Origin: Papaver somniferum
Taxonomy: Eukaryota > Streptophyta > Magnoliopsida > Ranunculales > Papaveraceae
Length of the DNA: 64,000 bases
Assembly (NCBI RefSeq): GCF_003573695.1
Contig: NC_039365.1
Coordinates: forward strand, 132,271,466 to 132,335,465
Reading direction: 5' to 3'
The position numbers and the translations under genes are program-made. Positions 50,295-61,895 of the stretch are shown here, piece after piece. Every line of letters starts with the position of its first letter. Within the stretch, counting starts at the first letter, position 1. The notes below the pieces were generated by a model. That model was not told the DNA's origin and made no database searches. It saw only the letters and a program-made list of their open reading frames with translations.

Positions 50295-50579
50295 AGCAAG
50301 TTGCCACTTTCATGAATCATCAGCCGCTAGTGCTTCTTTAATATCTTCAGGTTTACCTCCATCCGTAAGTAATAGATAATTCAGAGCATACCTTGGGTTT
50401 GGTTTTGGAGTTCTTGATGATCTTCGTACTTCTTGTGGAACTATATCAGTAACTCCCACTGCAGCAGAATTCTCTTCACCTTGTACTTCTCTGCCATCAG
50501 CGACACCGTGCCCTTCTTATACCACACTTTTTCCATAACCATCATCAATATTGATATGCAACTCCTTATCGACTTTTCT

Positions 50580-51960
50580 TCATCCGACATCTTCAACTTG
50601 TGCTTTATTCATGTCCTTGTACAACTCATTCTCATTAAAAGTGACGTCTCTACTTCTAATAACTTTGTGACCCTCGTAGTCCCAAAGTTTATACCTAAAA
50701 GCGTCATTTCCGTAACCAAGAAATATATACTTCTTTGCTTGAGCACCTATCTTAGACCTCTCACCGGGACTAAGATGAACATAACCAACACAACCAAAAA
50801 CTTTCAAATATGAAAGATTTACCTTTTTGTCGGTCCAAACCTCCTTTGGTATCTTCATATCTAATGGACTACTAGGTGTCCTATTGATTAGATAAGCATC
50901 CGTCTCTGTTTCATGTGCCCAGAAGGTCTCGGGCAAACCAGAATGCAACCTCATGCACCTAGCACGTGCATTCAACGTCCAATTCATACGTTCTGCTACT
51001 CCATTCTCCTGTGGCGTCCTTGGAACTGTTCTCTCCAAACAAATTCCATTTGTAGCACATATTTGTAAGAATTCTGTTTTGTCATACTCACCACCGTTGT
51101 CTGACCTTAAACACTTCAACTTCAGACCCGTTTCCGTTTCAACCAAAGCTTTCCACTTCTTAAACACTTCATACACCTCGAACTTATTCAGCCACACCTT
51201 CCTTGAGTGATCATCAATAAAGGTGACATAATATTGGAACCCGTTGTGAGATGCAACATCAATTGGTCCCATACATCAGTATGAACCAAATCAAGTTTCT
51301 CACTTCTTAAGGATCTGCCGCCTCTGCTGAAACTAACCTGTTTTTTCTTTCCAAGAACACAGTCTTCACAAAAACTCATATCAACAGACTTCACCTTAGG
51401 TAGATATCCTCCCGAACATAAAATCTTCATGTTCTTCTCACTCATGTGCCCTAATCTTCTATGCCATAAGTTAGTGTCTTCACCACTACTAGCCACTGCT
51501 AAAGTAGTTCCATCTGAAGTCCGGTATAGAGTACCGACTCTAACTCCACGATCTAATACCATAGCTCCTTTCTTCACTTTCCAATTGTGTTTCGCAAGCA
51601 CAACTTCACAGTCATCATCACAAACTTGGCGCACATACACCAAGTTCTTCTTCAAATTTGGAACGTGTCGTACATCCTTCAATTTCCATGTCGAACCGTT
51701 GACTTTCAAGATCACATCACCCAAACCAATGATGTCGTATGCATTACCGTCACCTAAGAATACTTGGCTATAGTATCCTTCTTTATAAGATATCATGATA
51801 CACTTATCACCCGTTGGATGGAAAGAAGATCCCGAGTCTATAATCCAAGACTCATCTTGCTTGTCATCAGAGAGTAGTCGAAAACCTTCTTGTTATCAAC
51901 AAGGACTTTCACCGGTTCCGCAGCTGCAACTACGTTGACCTCTTCTTGATACCTTTGTTT
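50580..51960 (-). pseudogene. G protease end and integrase
   Basis: 51796-51188: late protease/GAG-pre-integrase with LWHRRLGHMSEKNM and the CEDCVLGKKK zinc segment. 51272-50580: integrase core VTFIDDHSRKVW (first Asp), SDNGGEY (second Asp) and PQENGVAERMNWTL (catalytic Glu region), then SPSERSKI-like C-terminal blocks and VFGCVGYVHL. A frame break near 51240 splits zinc domain and core. The protease active site upstream is disturbed by stops near 51880-51960. Confidence 0.85.
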
Positions 51961-51989
51961 CCACCATTATTAGCACCTTTGTTTTCCGG

Positions 51990-52772
51990 TCAATCGCGTT
52001 TGTAGTGTCCTACTTTCTTACACGCCCAACACTCAACAACACCTCTAGTCCGGGATTGAGATCTCCCCCTAGACTTTCCTCTAGACTTCCATATGGATTT
52101 GTTGTTGTCGTTCCTATTTGAACTTCTGCCTCTATCTTCTTGTTGCAAACTTAAGACCGAACTTGAAGAACTAGAAACATAACCTTGTTCTATTTTTCTC
52201 TCCTCTTTAGCAATTAACCTTTGTTGCACATCATCAAGCTTCAACTTCTCGCTACCTGCGGAATTACTAATGGTTGTTCTTGCGGTTTCCCAACTCTTTG
52301 GTAATGACGACAACAACCTTAAAGCTTGAACTTCATCATCAAAAGTAATACTAACTTTTGAAAGTTGAGAAATAATTGATTTAAACTTCTCAAGTTGTGC
52401 TGAAATCGCTTCGCCTTCTTGCATCTTCAGATTAAATAATTGTTCGCACAACATAATCTTCCCCGAGGCTGATAACTTTTGATACAACTTTTCAAGTTTA
52501 TCCATAAGATTCTTCGTACTAATTTCCTCTTGTACGTTATTGTAGACTTCCTCCGTTATACATCTACGGATCACGGCTACACACATGCGATCAAGAGTTT
52601 TCCATTCATCATCTTTGCGTGCTCCCTTTTTCGCAACTCCACCCAATGGATCAACAAGGTCTTTCTCATATAGGTAGTCTTCCATCTGAGACTTCCAAAA
52701 CACAAAGTTCTTCCCATTAAAAACTTTAACCCTAGCTACCGTACTTTCGTTATTATCATCCATAACTCCCAC
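51990..52772 (-). pseudogene. G gag with a truncated zinc knuckle
   Basis: 260 codons from an ATG 53 bases after the 5' LTR. VKVFNGKNFVFWKSQMEDYL near the N-terminus and the UBN2 region EQLFNLKMQEGEAISAQLEK are typical copia gag. A basic Arg/Ser-rich tract leads to CWACKKVGHYKRD, where the last Cys of the CCHC knuckle is replaced by a TGA stop. In the family, gag and pol form one frame, so this stop ends the polyprotein. Confidence 0.85.
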
Positions 52773-52825
52773 TCCAATCGTACTACGATAAACCCTAAAG
52801 CTCTAACCCGAGCTCTGATACCAGT

Positions 52826-53363
52826 TGTCAGAATTTGCTTATGGAATCACTGACAACCGCGAAATAATGGATCTTGAGATATTATGATGAATAATAAGTA
52901 AGCCAAGCACAAGCAACTATAATAATACGAGAAAGATAAATCAACTCACAAGACACAAGATTTATAGTGGTTCGACCAATACATACAACTTGTATATATT
53001 GTCTACGTCCACTTTGAGCGGCACCAACTCAAATCCACTATGAAGAAAAACGATTACAAGGTCGTGTGAATCCCAGCAAACCCTTGGTTACACCGCAACA
53101 ATTACCCGAGACGATAACCTTGTCTCTTGTTCCTCACTAATATGCTCTTACAACGAAACCCTAGCTTTAGCCCTAAAAGCTATACAAGAAATCTCTCACC
53201 GATCTCTTAATCGTTTTCTACACAATTATTCTACAAAGCCTAGTTACCTATTTATATAGGTTACAAACTTGGACACCAAGAATCCTATCCTTCTTAGGAA
53301 ACTCCTTCCCTAAATAACCACGACTAACTTTAGGAAATAATAATTAGTCTTCAATAACTAACA
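52826..53363 (-). repeat. 5' LTR of G
   Basis: 538 bp, plus-strand TGTCAGAATTTGCTTATGG to AATAACTAACA. The minus-strand PBS lies immediately to its left. Equal in length to the other LTR. Confidence 0.9.
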
Positions 53364-53623
53364 ACAACACATTAGCAAGTTGAGAACAAAGGCCCTTCGA
53401 CTTGGGGTATGAAGATCACCCAAGTCGGTAAAAAATATGGTCAATCACTTTTACTTTCACAAGCTTCGTCAACCAGCTTCCGAAACCAAAAGGGGGCATA
53501 CATACAACACACACAACTAAAAGAGTTTGCAAAATATTTTTATCCCTTACGTTTCGACAATACTCACATACATTTTAAAATGCATATGCATACATTTATA
53601 AAATATTTCTAACTATAGAAAAT

Positions 53624-53685
<62 letters not shown>

Positions 53686-55259
53686 ATACACATGAAAATA
53701 TTTTCATAAATAATACATATGCATACACCTCGTAACCTCATTTCGCATATCGCATATCCTAAAGAGCCGGGGCAAGCACCACCACTCTTTTTGGATACCG
53801 ACGTATATAATTGAGAACCGGGGCAAGCACCACCGGTCATATATCATCATAATGGGGAAATAATTTATATGCAATCTCTCCGGACTCCCCCGTATGTGTC
53901 TATGAGTGTATGACCAGGGGAAAGGCATCCAACAGAAAGAGATACCTATCATGCTTTAGACCCCCACCGTTCGGTAATTCCCTGGCCTGGGATTGGCCAA
54001 CGGGGTAACAGGTCCCAAACGTAACACAAGGTAATCCCTTCGTGACACTATGGTCTCAAACACTCATCGTGATCACCGCAAGGAATTCATAAATCTGCAC
54101 AATGCAGGGGCAAGAGCAACCATACAAGCATTAAATGAGTTTGTTATTGCTCAAAACACTTTATGTTGATTTAATAATGCTTATCACTTAAAATATTTAA
54201 AGTTTTTAGCAATGGAGGCACGCTCAACTCAAGGCTCCACAGAGAGTACAAATTCCCATCTGCACTCCACAACAATGACGAGAGCATGCTCCTTGGTCCA
54301 ATCACGAAACAACGAGAAAAAAGAAGATTGAAGGTTGAAGAGACTTCGGTCCTAATCTTCGCCCAATCAATACCAAAGACGAGAACAGCTTCGCAATTTT
54401 CATTGCTGATATGACGTTGTTGTCGCAGTGACACACCCAAAATATGAACCTGTCGTTGTTGTTGTACACAACACTGATGCTGAATGTTGTTGTTGTTAAA
54501 GTAGTGTTGTGAAGTACATTTAACTCGAAGTGTACGAGGGGCAAGCCAAGTACCAGAAATCACGCGTCAGAAAGAAAAGGTAAAACACATTTAAACTCTT
54601 GGTTTGCGGAGACGTTTCAGAATTTCGATGAAGAATAGGGGCAAGTATATATACTGCAACGCAACATATTCTTCACCGAAATTCCACCGCAAGGAGCATA
54701 GAAGTCAGAAGAAAGAAGCACTGATAAAAGCATGAAAGCGCAAGGCATAAGTTATTTTTCTCAAGGATCGTCCACCAACAACCCTCAAGAAAAGGCATGT
54801 CATGTTGGGCATCTCTTTCTTATTTTTCCAAGGCACGAAGATGACGCAAAGAGTAGCTAATCCAAAGTCCGACACATGGATCAACGATAGACTCATTTTA
54901 CATTAATGCATACCAATTGCCGAAGAGATGTTACTTAGTGGGAGACGTACCGAAGCTGCTGATGCTATGATGAACAAGTTGTTTTTGCTGCCCGATTGGC
55001 GCTATGAAGTACCATCGACTTGGGTGATGAAGATCATCCAAGTCGGTGAAGAATAGGTTGAAGAACCTTCATCTACTTTGATACTGACATAGGTAAAACC
55101 AAGGTTGTGATATATTCTTCACCAAGTTCTTCCACGAGGAGCGAAAAAGCCTCTCGACCAAGAGAAGATGGAGGAAACAACCACTGCAATGACGAACCAG
55201 GTGGAAGTGTTTTTTCTCAAATATTGTTTCATCAACAACCCTCAAGAAAAGGGGAAAAT
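53364..55259 (+). other. F interior, 3' part with internal duplications
   Basis: Continues F after the G insertion. It contains a microsatellite (53627-53684), and blocks that occur twice: GACTTGGGTGATGAAGATCA (53399 and 55018), TATTCTTCACC..GAAG (54667 and 55110) and CAACAACCCTCAAGAAAAGG (54776 and 55233), the last forming the polypurine tract. No credible gene. Confidence 0.55.
53627..53684. repeat. AT dinucleotide microsatellite
   Basis: About 29 uninterrupted AT/TA repeats (58 bp). Short AT-run ORFs on the minus strand are artefacts of it. Confidence 0.95.
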
Positions 55260-55798
55260 TGCATACACTATAAAATGCTTTGACACGTGGATGGTGATTA
55301 GAAGCTGGAGCAAGATAATAACAAAGCAACGCAATATACTATAAAAACTCCAAGAGTGCTTAGAAACTAAGCTAATGTCATTTTTGTAATAAAGAAGTAC
55401 CTCTTTTTCCTATAAAAAGGGAGAAGATAAGGAAGAAAAAGGGGACAGATTTTCAGTTAGCTAAGGAGGAGGAAGAAATCCACTACGTCTGAAGAGAGGA
55501 ATAATATATGGGTTGGTCTCCAACCTTCGTTTTACCTTCGTATACCTTCGTTACTGAAAAATTTCACTGAATTCCCTCTCTAATGGGGATTCATAACTTC
55601 TGTAATCAAGACCAAACTTAATAAAATCGTTACTATCATTACCCCGTGGATGTAGGCATAGCCGAACCACGTAAATCACTTGTGTTTATGTCTTCATATG
55701 TTTATATCTTGTTTGTTATATCCTAATTACCTCTTATTTTTCATATTTCTATATCATTTTGATCGATTGATTGTGACGCTAGAAAAATGGTGTTCACA
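55260..55798 (+). repeat. Right LTR of element F
   Basis: 539 bp, from TGCATACACTATAAAATGC to GTGTTCACA. It lacks E2 and shows the empty E2 site. Its last bases supply the polypyrimidine-like context before FY-like exon 2. Confidence 0.9.
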
Positions 55799-55804
55799 GT
55801 GCAG

Positions 55805-55909
55805 ATGCTGCCGAGAATTGTCAATGCAGATAATCCATCGACAAGTTTTGCTGCAAACTTTGTTCATGCATCCACTGATAAAAATAGGTGTTCAATAAAT
55901 CGTTTGTTG
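55805..55909 (+). pseudogene. FY-like exon 2
   Basis: 105 bp, phase 0 at both ends, starting ATGCTGCCG. Encodes [32 protein letters not shown]. Acceptor GTGCAG at 55799-55804 is partly the duplicated target site of the LTR element that ends at 55798. Donor GTAAGT at 55910. Confidence 0.9.
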
Positions 55910-56130
55910 GTAAGTTTCTTTTGTGATACTTAATTTCATCAATGTATGGAGCTCTTAGTTTTGCTATTCTAAAGCACACATCTGACAATAGGAGAAGGAA
56001 ATGCACCATGTTATCAGTACCGAGCGGGAGACTGATCAGTAAAACATGAGTTCATTTATATGATACAGTAAATGTTATTAGTTGACAGGTATCATCTTTT
56101 CTAAGAAAATCAATTTTTCGTCTACTAAAG

Positions 56131-56226
56131 TGGACTCCTTCAGGGAGATATCTTTTAACTGGTTCGCAAAGAGGTGAAATAACTATTTGGAATGGACAAT
56201 CATTTAACTTCGAGATGACTCTTCAG
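56131..56226 (+). pseudogene. FY-like exon 3 (WD repeat)
   Basis: 96 bp, phase 0: [20 protein letters not shown] followed by [12 protein letters not shown]. Acceptor CTAAAG, donor GTTTGT. The exon is intact. Confidence 0.9.
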
Positions 56227-56330
56227 GTTTGTACTGTTCACTTCACTTGTTTGTTTCTTTTTGAAAATATTTGTTCTGATCTAATCTACATACTCAATGT
56301 TTTGTTGTTGTTGGATGTCCGTTCAAATAG

Positions 56331-56413
56331 GCTCACGATCAAGCAATTAGGTCTATGGTATGGAGTCACAACGGGAATTGGATGGTTACAGGGGATGATC
56401 TAGGCACAATAAA
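56331..56413 (+). pseudogene. FY-like exon 4 (WD repeat)
   Basis: Encodes [19 protein letters not shown] and TGDDLGTI. The exon ends at an unusual donor GTGTGA. With that donor it is in phase with exon 5, but the family's KYWQ residues are lost. Confidence 0.75.
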
Positions 56414-56550
56414 GTGTGATTTTCGACCTATTACATATGATTGTTTTGTTATTCCAAAATGCATGATTTCTTATACGAGGATACAGTTTTATGGACTTTT
56501 AACATATTTATATTTGTTACTTACCATCGGGTTAGGTGTTGGGGAAGTAG

Positions 56551-56607
56551 CTTGAATAATTTCAAGATAAATAAATCTGCTCATAAGGAATTAGTCTGCG
56601 ATTTAAG
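56551..56607 (+). pseudogene. FY-like exon 5
   Basis: 57 bp: [19 protein letters not shown], matching the family's MNNVKANKTAHKESIRDL. Acceptor AAGTAG, donor GTACTG. It ends in phase 2, but exon 6 needs phase 1, so an exon of the family (the FC..CSDDTTVKVWDF part) is missing between them. Confidence 0.75.
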
Positions 56608-56639
56608 GTACTGTTATCCCTCCATCTTCTGAATATCGA

Positions 56640-59590
56640 TTGCACCATCACTGGTTGCCTACATATCCTCAATAGGAATCAAACCGAAATGTAGTTGATC
56701 CAAATTTGTTTCGTAGAACCTCCACCAGAAGAGAGCAAACCAAACTTGAACGTCACCAACTCAGACTTAACAATCCAACCTACCGGTGATTGTAAAAATC
56801 TCCACCACGGGAAAAAATCTGACCATCTCAACAACTATCATCATATGATCATCCGTTATGCAACATCTTGAGAAACACCTTACTCCTTTATGTTCACAAC
56901 TCCACATTTATTGGCACCATTATAGTTTATTGCATGCCAACTCAATCAGACCATACACGATCGTTGTCCATATGCTACCAATCGAACTTAGTTACAGTTA
57001 TTATGCGCCTTTGAGCCTTCGCCACCTTCGAACTTGTTCCATACTACGAACACAGCTCCGTCTTGGCCTGCCTTGCTCCACCTAAGTTAATGTTCCGCTC
57101 TTCTAAGTCACTAACTCCAAGTTGCGCACCACATCCGTTAGGGTTGACATCCATAACTAATCGATTATCAAATAAAACTACCATAGTAGCCTCCATGCGT
57201 CTGCCTAAGCATTACCTTAGCATAACCAAAATGTTCAATTTTGTCTCTAAACTCCATCCACGTCAATTGCTTCTTCAAACAACTGACCACGCACTTGCTC
57301 CTTTCCACGAGCATGCCCACGAAAGCGAGTTAACGAGATACTTCAGGTTAGTTTATAATAAACCAGCCTCCATGTTAGCTTCCAAGAAACTAACTATCTT
57401 GTATGTACCAAAGCATATTGAGCATGACTCTAACTGGCACCAAATACAACCAATCCATGAATCATTTCCACTGCGTGCCAATCTCGAGCTCATATCTATG
57501 AATCTTGCTTTACGAGCCTATTCCGATTGGATCATGATTCTACGATCATATTTCCCCAATTCAGTTTTATTCCTTTAGAAAAGATCAAAATATCTCCAAC
57601 CATTGCATACATACCAAACACGTGTCCAGCTTCACAGAGACTTCAACAACTGACACACCATCATTTTATACATCACCTCAGCAACTTCAATGGGCTTTGA
57701 CAACAATGTCCTTTTACAGGCATAATTGTCAAGATAGTCTTTTATAAATTTCTTAAGCAAGCATGTAGTTTCGACTTCATGACAGTCAAACCACAATACA
57801 ATCGGACTCGGATAAAACTGTGACCATCGTCGAAGAATTCACTGCTACCCTCGTAACAATGCATAAAGTCACACATTCTGTCTTATGCATATCCCTTTAC
57901 CAATCTTGATCCAAAAACGTACACCAACGTTCGAAATCTGATAATTCATCCTCACACAAAGGCCCAATCACACCCAGCCATAATCTGAAACCTTCGGTAA
58001 CTTCCTCAAGCTCCAAGAAATTCATGACGCTGTTGTTTTTATAACTTGACGGAAACTATATTGTTGCTGAAAAAAAATTCTCAATAGAAAATTTCTACCT
58101 TCATCTCTACAGGCTCTCACTATTGAAATCAATTTCAATAACTATAGCAGATGAGCAAACCCCCAAATATTATCATTGCTATAATGTTGCTCTCTCCAAC
58201 AGAAAGTCTCACACTAATCATCGGGAAATCAAATAGCCAATGCATAATAAAAGGTTGAAGGAAAAACACGCCAAAATTGTAGCCCACTCGAATTCATGCA
58301 CCGTGTTTTCTCCAAGTAGTATGCGCTAGCTCCCGTAGCCACACCACCATACACATTGTAGTATTGTATCTTTATTCTTTAAACTCTTGAAGTGTCCAAG
58401 CGATACCTTTTTAATTCCTCACAATGGGTCTTTACCAAAATAATAACGTATCCGCAATACAAATAGACCAACCTGTTTCTCACAACGATCTTGCACTTCA
58501 ACTAGCTCCGATCGACTTCAAATGGTGTATAACAAAAACAACTCTTCGATTGAACGTCATCGACAAGAATCAAAATATCACAAACTATCTAGCTTCTCCA
58601 TCGGAAACAGTACGAGAGAAACTCCAGAAAATATTGTTCAACCCGACATAATGTCAAACTTCAACACAGATAAACGAACCCTAACAAACTGTGTCGACAA
58701 ACTGCTTCTTATACAATAATAAGAATCCATAGCTCCACCACAAACAATATCACATCTCATCCAATGATCCATGTCCTGCAACTTATTTGTAGCCACATGC
58801 TTCAAATACTAAGACTGAGAATCAAACTCTTCACTTCTGGAATATATCAAACCCTGTCCAACGGACAATATTTCCAAAACGAAACCTACAACGAGATTTT
58901 CCCATATCCTTATTGTAACAAACAACTAAGGAAGAACGAGTATGAATCCATCTTCACATTCTTCAACTTCAGGTTAAATACAAGCAGCAACAGAATCCAA
59001 TTGATGACGATTGATAACCAAATTATTGTTTCCCTTGATATGGAACAATAATGAGACTTTGATATGCTAATATTCCATCTTTAATTCCACAAACATACAA
59101 ACCAAAAATTTGTATCCCAACTATGATATTCTTTCCTTCTTGTGTCTTGCCAAGCAAACACTGATTAATTGAAAACCAATCTACTTAGGTCTTTCAAACA
59201 GATTACAAGAATATGGTACGAAGTATAGAGAATAAATAAACTTACTTGAAGCCATGTATATGATTTATGCTCCAATAAGTATCAATGTCAAATCTCCAAC
59301 GTAGAGCACCATAAACATCAAGACCATACATCTTGACCATATCGAATGTAGATCACCTGATATAATCTCATTCCTTTAGAGGTACGCTTACTTTACTTTG
59401 TATCCAAAACTGATGAAATCAAATCCTACACATACTTGATAACATCAAACTCTGCATCTTCGGAAGCTGCAACATCAAATCCTCACATACTTGATGAAAC
59501 CAAATCTTTCGTCTTCAAAATTTCTTCCAACCAGAAAATCCAAAACTTTCTCTTCAAATCTTCTACCCAACCTATAGCTCTGATACCAAT
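56640..59590 (-). mobile_element. Antisense LTR element H, interior (no recognisable pol)
   Basis: An interior of about 2.9 kb between FY-like exons 5 and 6, ending on its right with a minus-strand PBS ATTGGTATCAGAGC (59577-59590). I see no gag, RT or integrase motif on the minus strand. The plus-strand ORFs (57063-57578, 58764-59051 and others) have no recognised domain and are likely chance. The left end and left LTR were not located. Confidence 0.5.
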
Positions 59591-59632
59591 TGTCGGGGCA
59601 ATTGGTATCTAACCTAATGCTCTGATACCAAT
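59591..59632 (-). repeat. Duplicated PBS block of element H
   Basis: The 42-bp stretch from one PBS to the next: a second minus-strand PBS ATTGGTATCAGAGC lies at 59619-59632, directly next to the LTR end TGTTGGGG (59633). The first copy is followed by TGTCGGGGCAATTGG. Confidence 0.7.
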
Positions 59633-60120
59633 TGTTGGGGTTCAGAGCCATCTACGTGCTAATCTTGCGGAAACATATTAGCTAACAAGAAACACTTGAT
59701 CTCTCGGATTGCTCCATGAACCTTACTATGATCTAGGATAAGAAGAAGAGAAAGAGAACCACATAGATGCAAGCCATAAACAAAGCAACAAGAAGTAAAG
59801 TACTCACGGATTTAGCGTGGTTCAACAATATACATAATGTGTGTAATATTGTCTACATCCACCAAACGGCTACGACATCTTTATTCATTATAGAATCACC
59901 ACTGAGAATTACACAACTGATTGACTAAATCAATCCATCGACTCACCACAACGTGATCGAACATAAGAACTCTCACAAGCTCCCTATAAGATCCAAAGTA
60001 GCATCTTCACCCATACGAGATAATGTTTACCACACTATCTACCACAATGAGACGATCTTCTCTGCACACCCTGATATAGATTATCATGACAAAGTATGGT
60101 TTCTAATTATCATATTTTCA
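59633..60120 (-). repeat. LTR of element H, antisense
   Basis: Starts (plus strand) TGTTGGGGTTCAGAGCC after the PBS. The minus strand shows GTGGATGTAGACAATATTAC and TTGAACCACGCTAAATCC, blocks usual near the 3' end of plant LTRs. The right edge is approximate. Confidence 0.55.
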
Positions 60121-60334
60121 TTAGCTGTGTCAGTTTAAGCATTTCTCCCTAAGTAAATGGCATCATTAATGTTTACGGATTTTGAAGAACTATTTCACAC
60201 TTGTATCTTTTTTGTTTTTTTTTTTGGCGATCTGTGACATAGTACTGCTTTCTTCTGCATATCTGAGAGTATCATATGAGCTTTAAGCATGCATGAAAAT
60301 TGCTAAGAGATATGGCTGTTTTGAACTATGGCAG

Positions 60335-60394
60335 GCCATGGTCGGAATGTTAAGAGTGTCGATTGCCACCCAACAAAGTCATTACTAGCTTCAG
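60335..60394 (+). pseudogene. FY-like exon 6 (WD repeat)
   Basis: 60 bp: HGRNVKSVDCHPTKSLLAS. The family has HGWDVKSVDWHPTKSLL, so two conserved Trp positions are changed (W to R, W to C). Acceptor GGCAG, donor GTCAGT. Confidence 0.85.
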
Positions 60395-60537
60395 GTCAGT
60401 TCATTTTTGCCTACATTTATACTTAAATATGTTCTTTAGATTCAGGTGTCAACGTTCTTATGGGAATTTTTATGTACATTTTTGTATTCAAGTCATTAGC
60501 TATCAATCTCAAACTGGATTGATTACCTTTGCATTAG

Positions 60538-60602
60538 GTGGCAAAGACAATCTTGTAAAACTCTGGGATGCTGAGTCTGGGAAAGAGCTTCAATCGTTGC
60601 AA
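60538..60602 (+). pseudogene. FY-like exon 7 (WD repeat)
   Basis: 65 bp: GGKDNLVKLWDAESGKELQS followed by LQ. Acceptor CATTAG, donor GTATAT. Sequence well conserved. Confidence 0.85.
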
Positions 60603-60732
60603 GTATATTTTGATTGTTTACTCATTTGAAGCTTAACTGTTCTCATTTCCATAGGCTGTTTGGTTTTCCATGCACATTAACCTAATCTTCTTTTGCAAAC
60701 TTGGTCATAAAAAGACAGTGTTTGGCATGGTT

Positions 60733-61895
60733 TATTAGAGGGGCGGCATTCTAATAGGACAAAAAGGGTCATTACATGATCATTCAAGGTGTTCCTTATA
60801 AAAAAAATACTGGAAATGACAGTTAATCCTCATAATTGATAACCTAGTTTAATGATGATAATCAAGTTTAGTGTTAATGATTAATTTCACTTATATTAAC
60901 TCAAAATCAAAACCAAAATCAGATTTTCAGAGTTAAAAAAAAAAGTTTAGAAGAGAAGGTCAATCTCAATCAATTGAAGAAATTAACCAACAAAATGAAG
61001 AACCAGAACCTGAAAATGATCGCGTATACTTCTAAATTAGTCCCAACTAGCTTTTTGTTGCTCAAAGTTATCTAAAATACGTAAAAAATTCATATTTTTT
61101 ACATTTTCAGAGCTAATTACGGTTGGAATTTTGCTCATAACCAATCGTAAATCGAAGTTACGGTTCGTAAAAGATGAACTACCAACCGTAACTGGCTAAA
61201 TTTGAAGAAAAACCAATCGTAAAACCAGTTACGGTTGGTAACTAAATGCTCGATACCAACTGTAACTCAGTTACGGTTGGTAACCAAATGCTCAATACCA
61301 ACCGTAACTGAGTTATGGTTGGTAACTAAATGCTCGATACCAACCGTAACTGAGTTACGGTTCGTAAACTAAAATGGGTACCAACCGTAACTGAAGAAAA
61401 TTCTCAGATATAAGAACATACGGTTGGTAATTGAACTATTACCAACCGTAACAACATCAAAATATCCAGTTATGGTTTGTAATTGAGTTAAAAGCAACCA
61501 TAACTCACATAAACCCAGAAATTTCAATTTAAATTTTCATCTAAAATCCTAATTTTTGATAGAAATTAAACTTAAATCGAACAAAATAAATCAAATTGTA
61601 ACTGGGTTTTCAAAACATACCTCGTATAAGTCATTACACTACACTTGATTAATTTTCGAATCGTCGATTAATCGAAGATGATGAAATTTTAATGGAGAAG
61701 AAAGAGAAGAAGAAAGAAGAAGAGAAGAGAAGAGAAGAAGAAAGAAAACAATTTTTAAATTTAGCTTTGATTTAGGCTAAAAAATGGATAGGGTAATCTA
61801 GTTAATTTACACCTTTTATAGGACATCCCTTAACTAACTAGAGGGACATTACTATCACACTGCCGCCCTCTAATAACCATGCCGCCCCTATAATA
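60733..61895. mobile_element. 1.16-kb TIR element in FY-like exon 8
   Basis: The ends are inverted repeats (TATTAGAGGGGCGGCAT against TATTATAGGGGCGGCAT), flanked by direct GGTT (60729-60732 and 61896-61899). The interior is AT-rich with a hairpin-rich block (61130-61510) and purine repeats (61685-61745). A second copy of a GAGGGCGGCA-like motif lies about 30 bp inside the right end. No transposase. Superfamily not assigned. Confidence 0.75.
61130..61510. repeat. Palindromic array of ACCAACCGTAAC units
   Basis: About a dozen copies of TTACGGTTGGTAA or its reverse complement, in alternating orientation and spaced 15-40 bp. Adjacent units form perfect hairpins such as CCGTAACTGAGTTACGG (near 61322-61363). 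Confidence 0.85.

Larger units (their letters stand above)
48164..53363 (-). mobile_element. Tork/Tnt1-like copia retrotransposon (G), antisense, in F
   Basis: 5200 bp with two 538-bp LTRs. PBS ACTGGTATCAGAGC (minus strand, 52812-52825), gag, protease, integrase, RT and RNase H in copia order, and polypurine tract CTTCAAAGTGGGAGAT next to the left LTR. Target sites GCAAC (48159-48163) and ACAAC (53364-53368) agree at four of five bases. The coding region is broken in several places. Confidence 0.9.
41941..55798 (+). mobile_element. Large non-autonomous LTR element (F) in an FY-like intron
   Basis: 13,858 bp as it stands, about 8.1 kb without nested insertions. The LTRs (41941-43019 and 55260-55798) share TGCATACACYATAAAATGC starts and GTTCACA ends. 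The 5-bp target duplication GTGCA is at 41936-41940 and 55799-55803. A polypurine tract AAGAAAAGGGGAAAAT ends at 55259. No gag or pol domain of its own is seen; RT and integrase inside come from the nested copia element. It resembles a large retrotransposon derivative (LARD). Confidence 0.85.

Noticed and set aside
57063..57578. 171-codon plus-strand ORF as a host gene
   Set aside because: No domain recognised, composition like the surrounding antisense LTR-element interior, and it lies in an FY-like intron.
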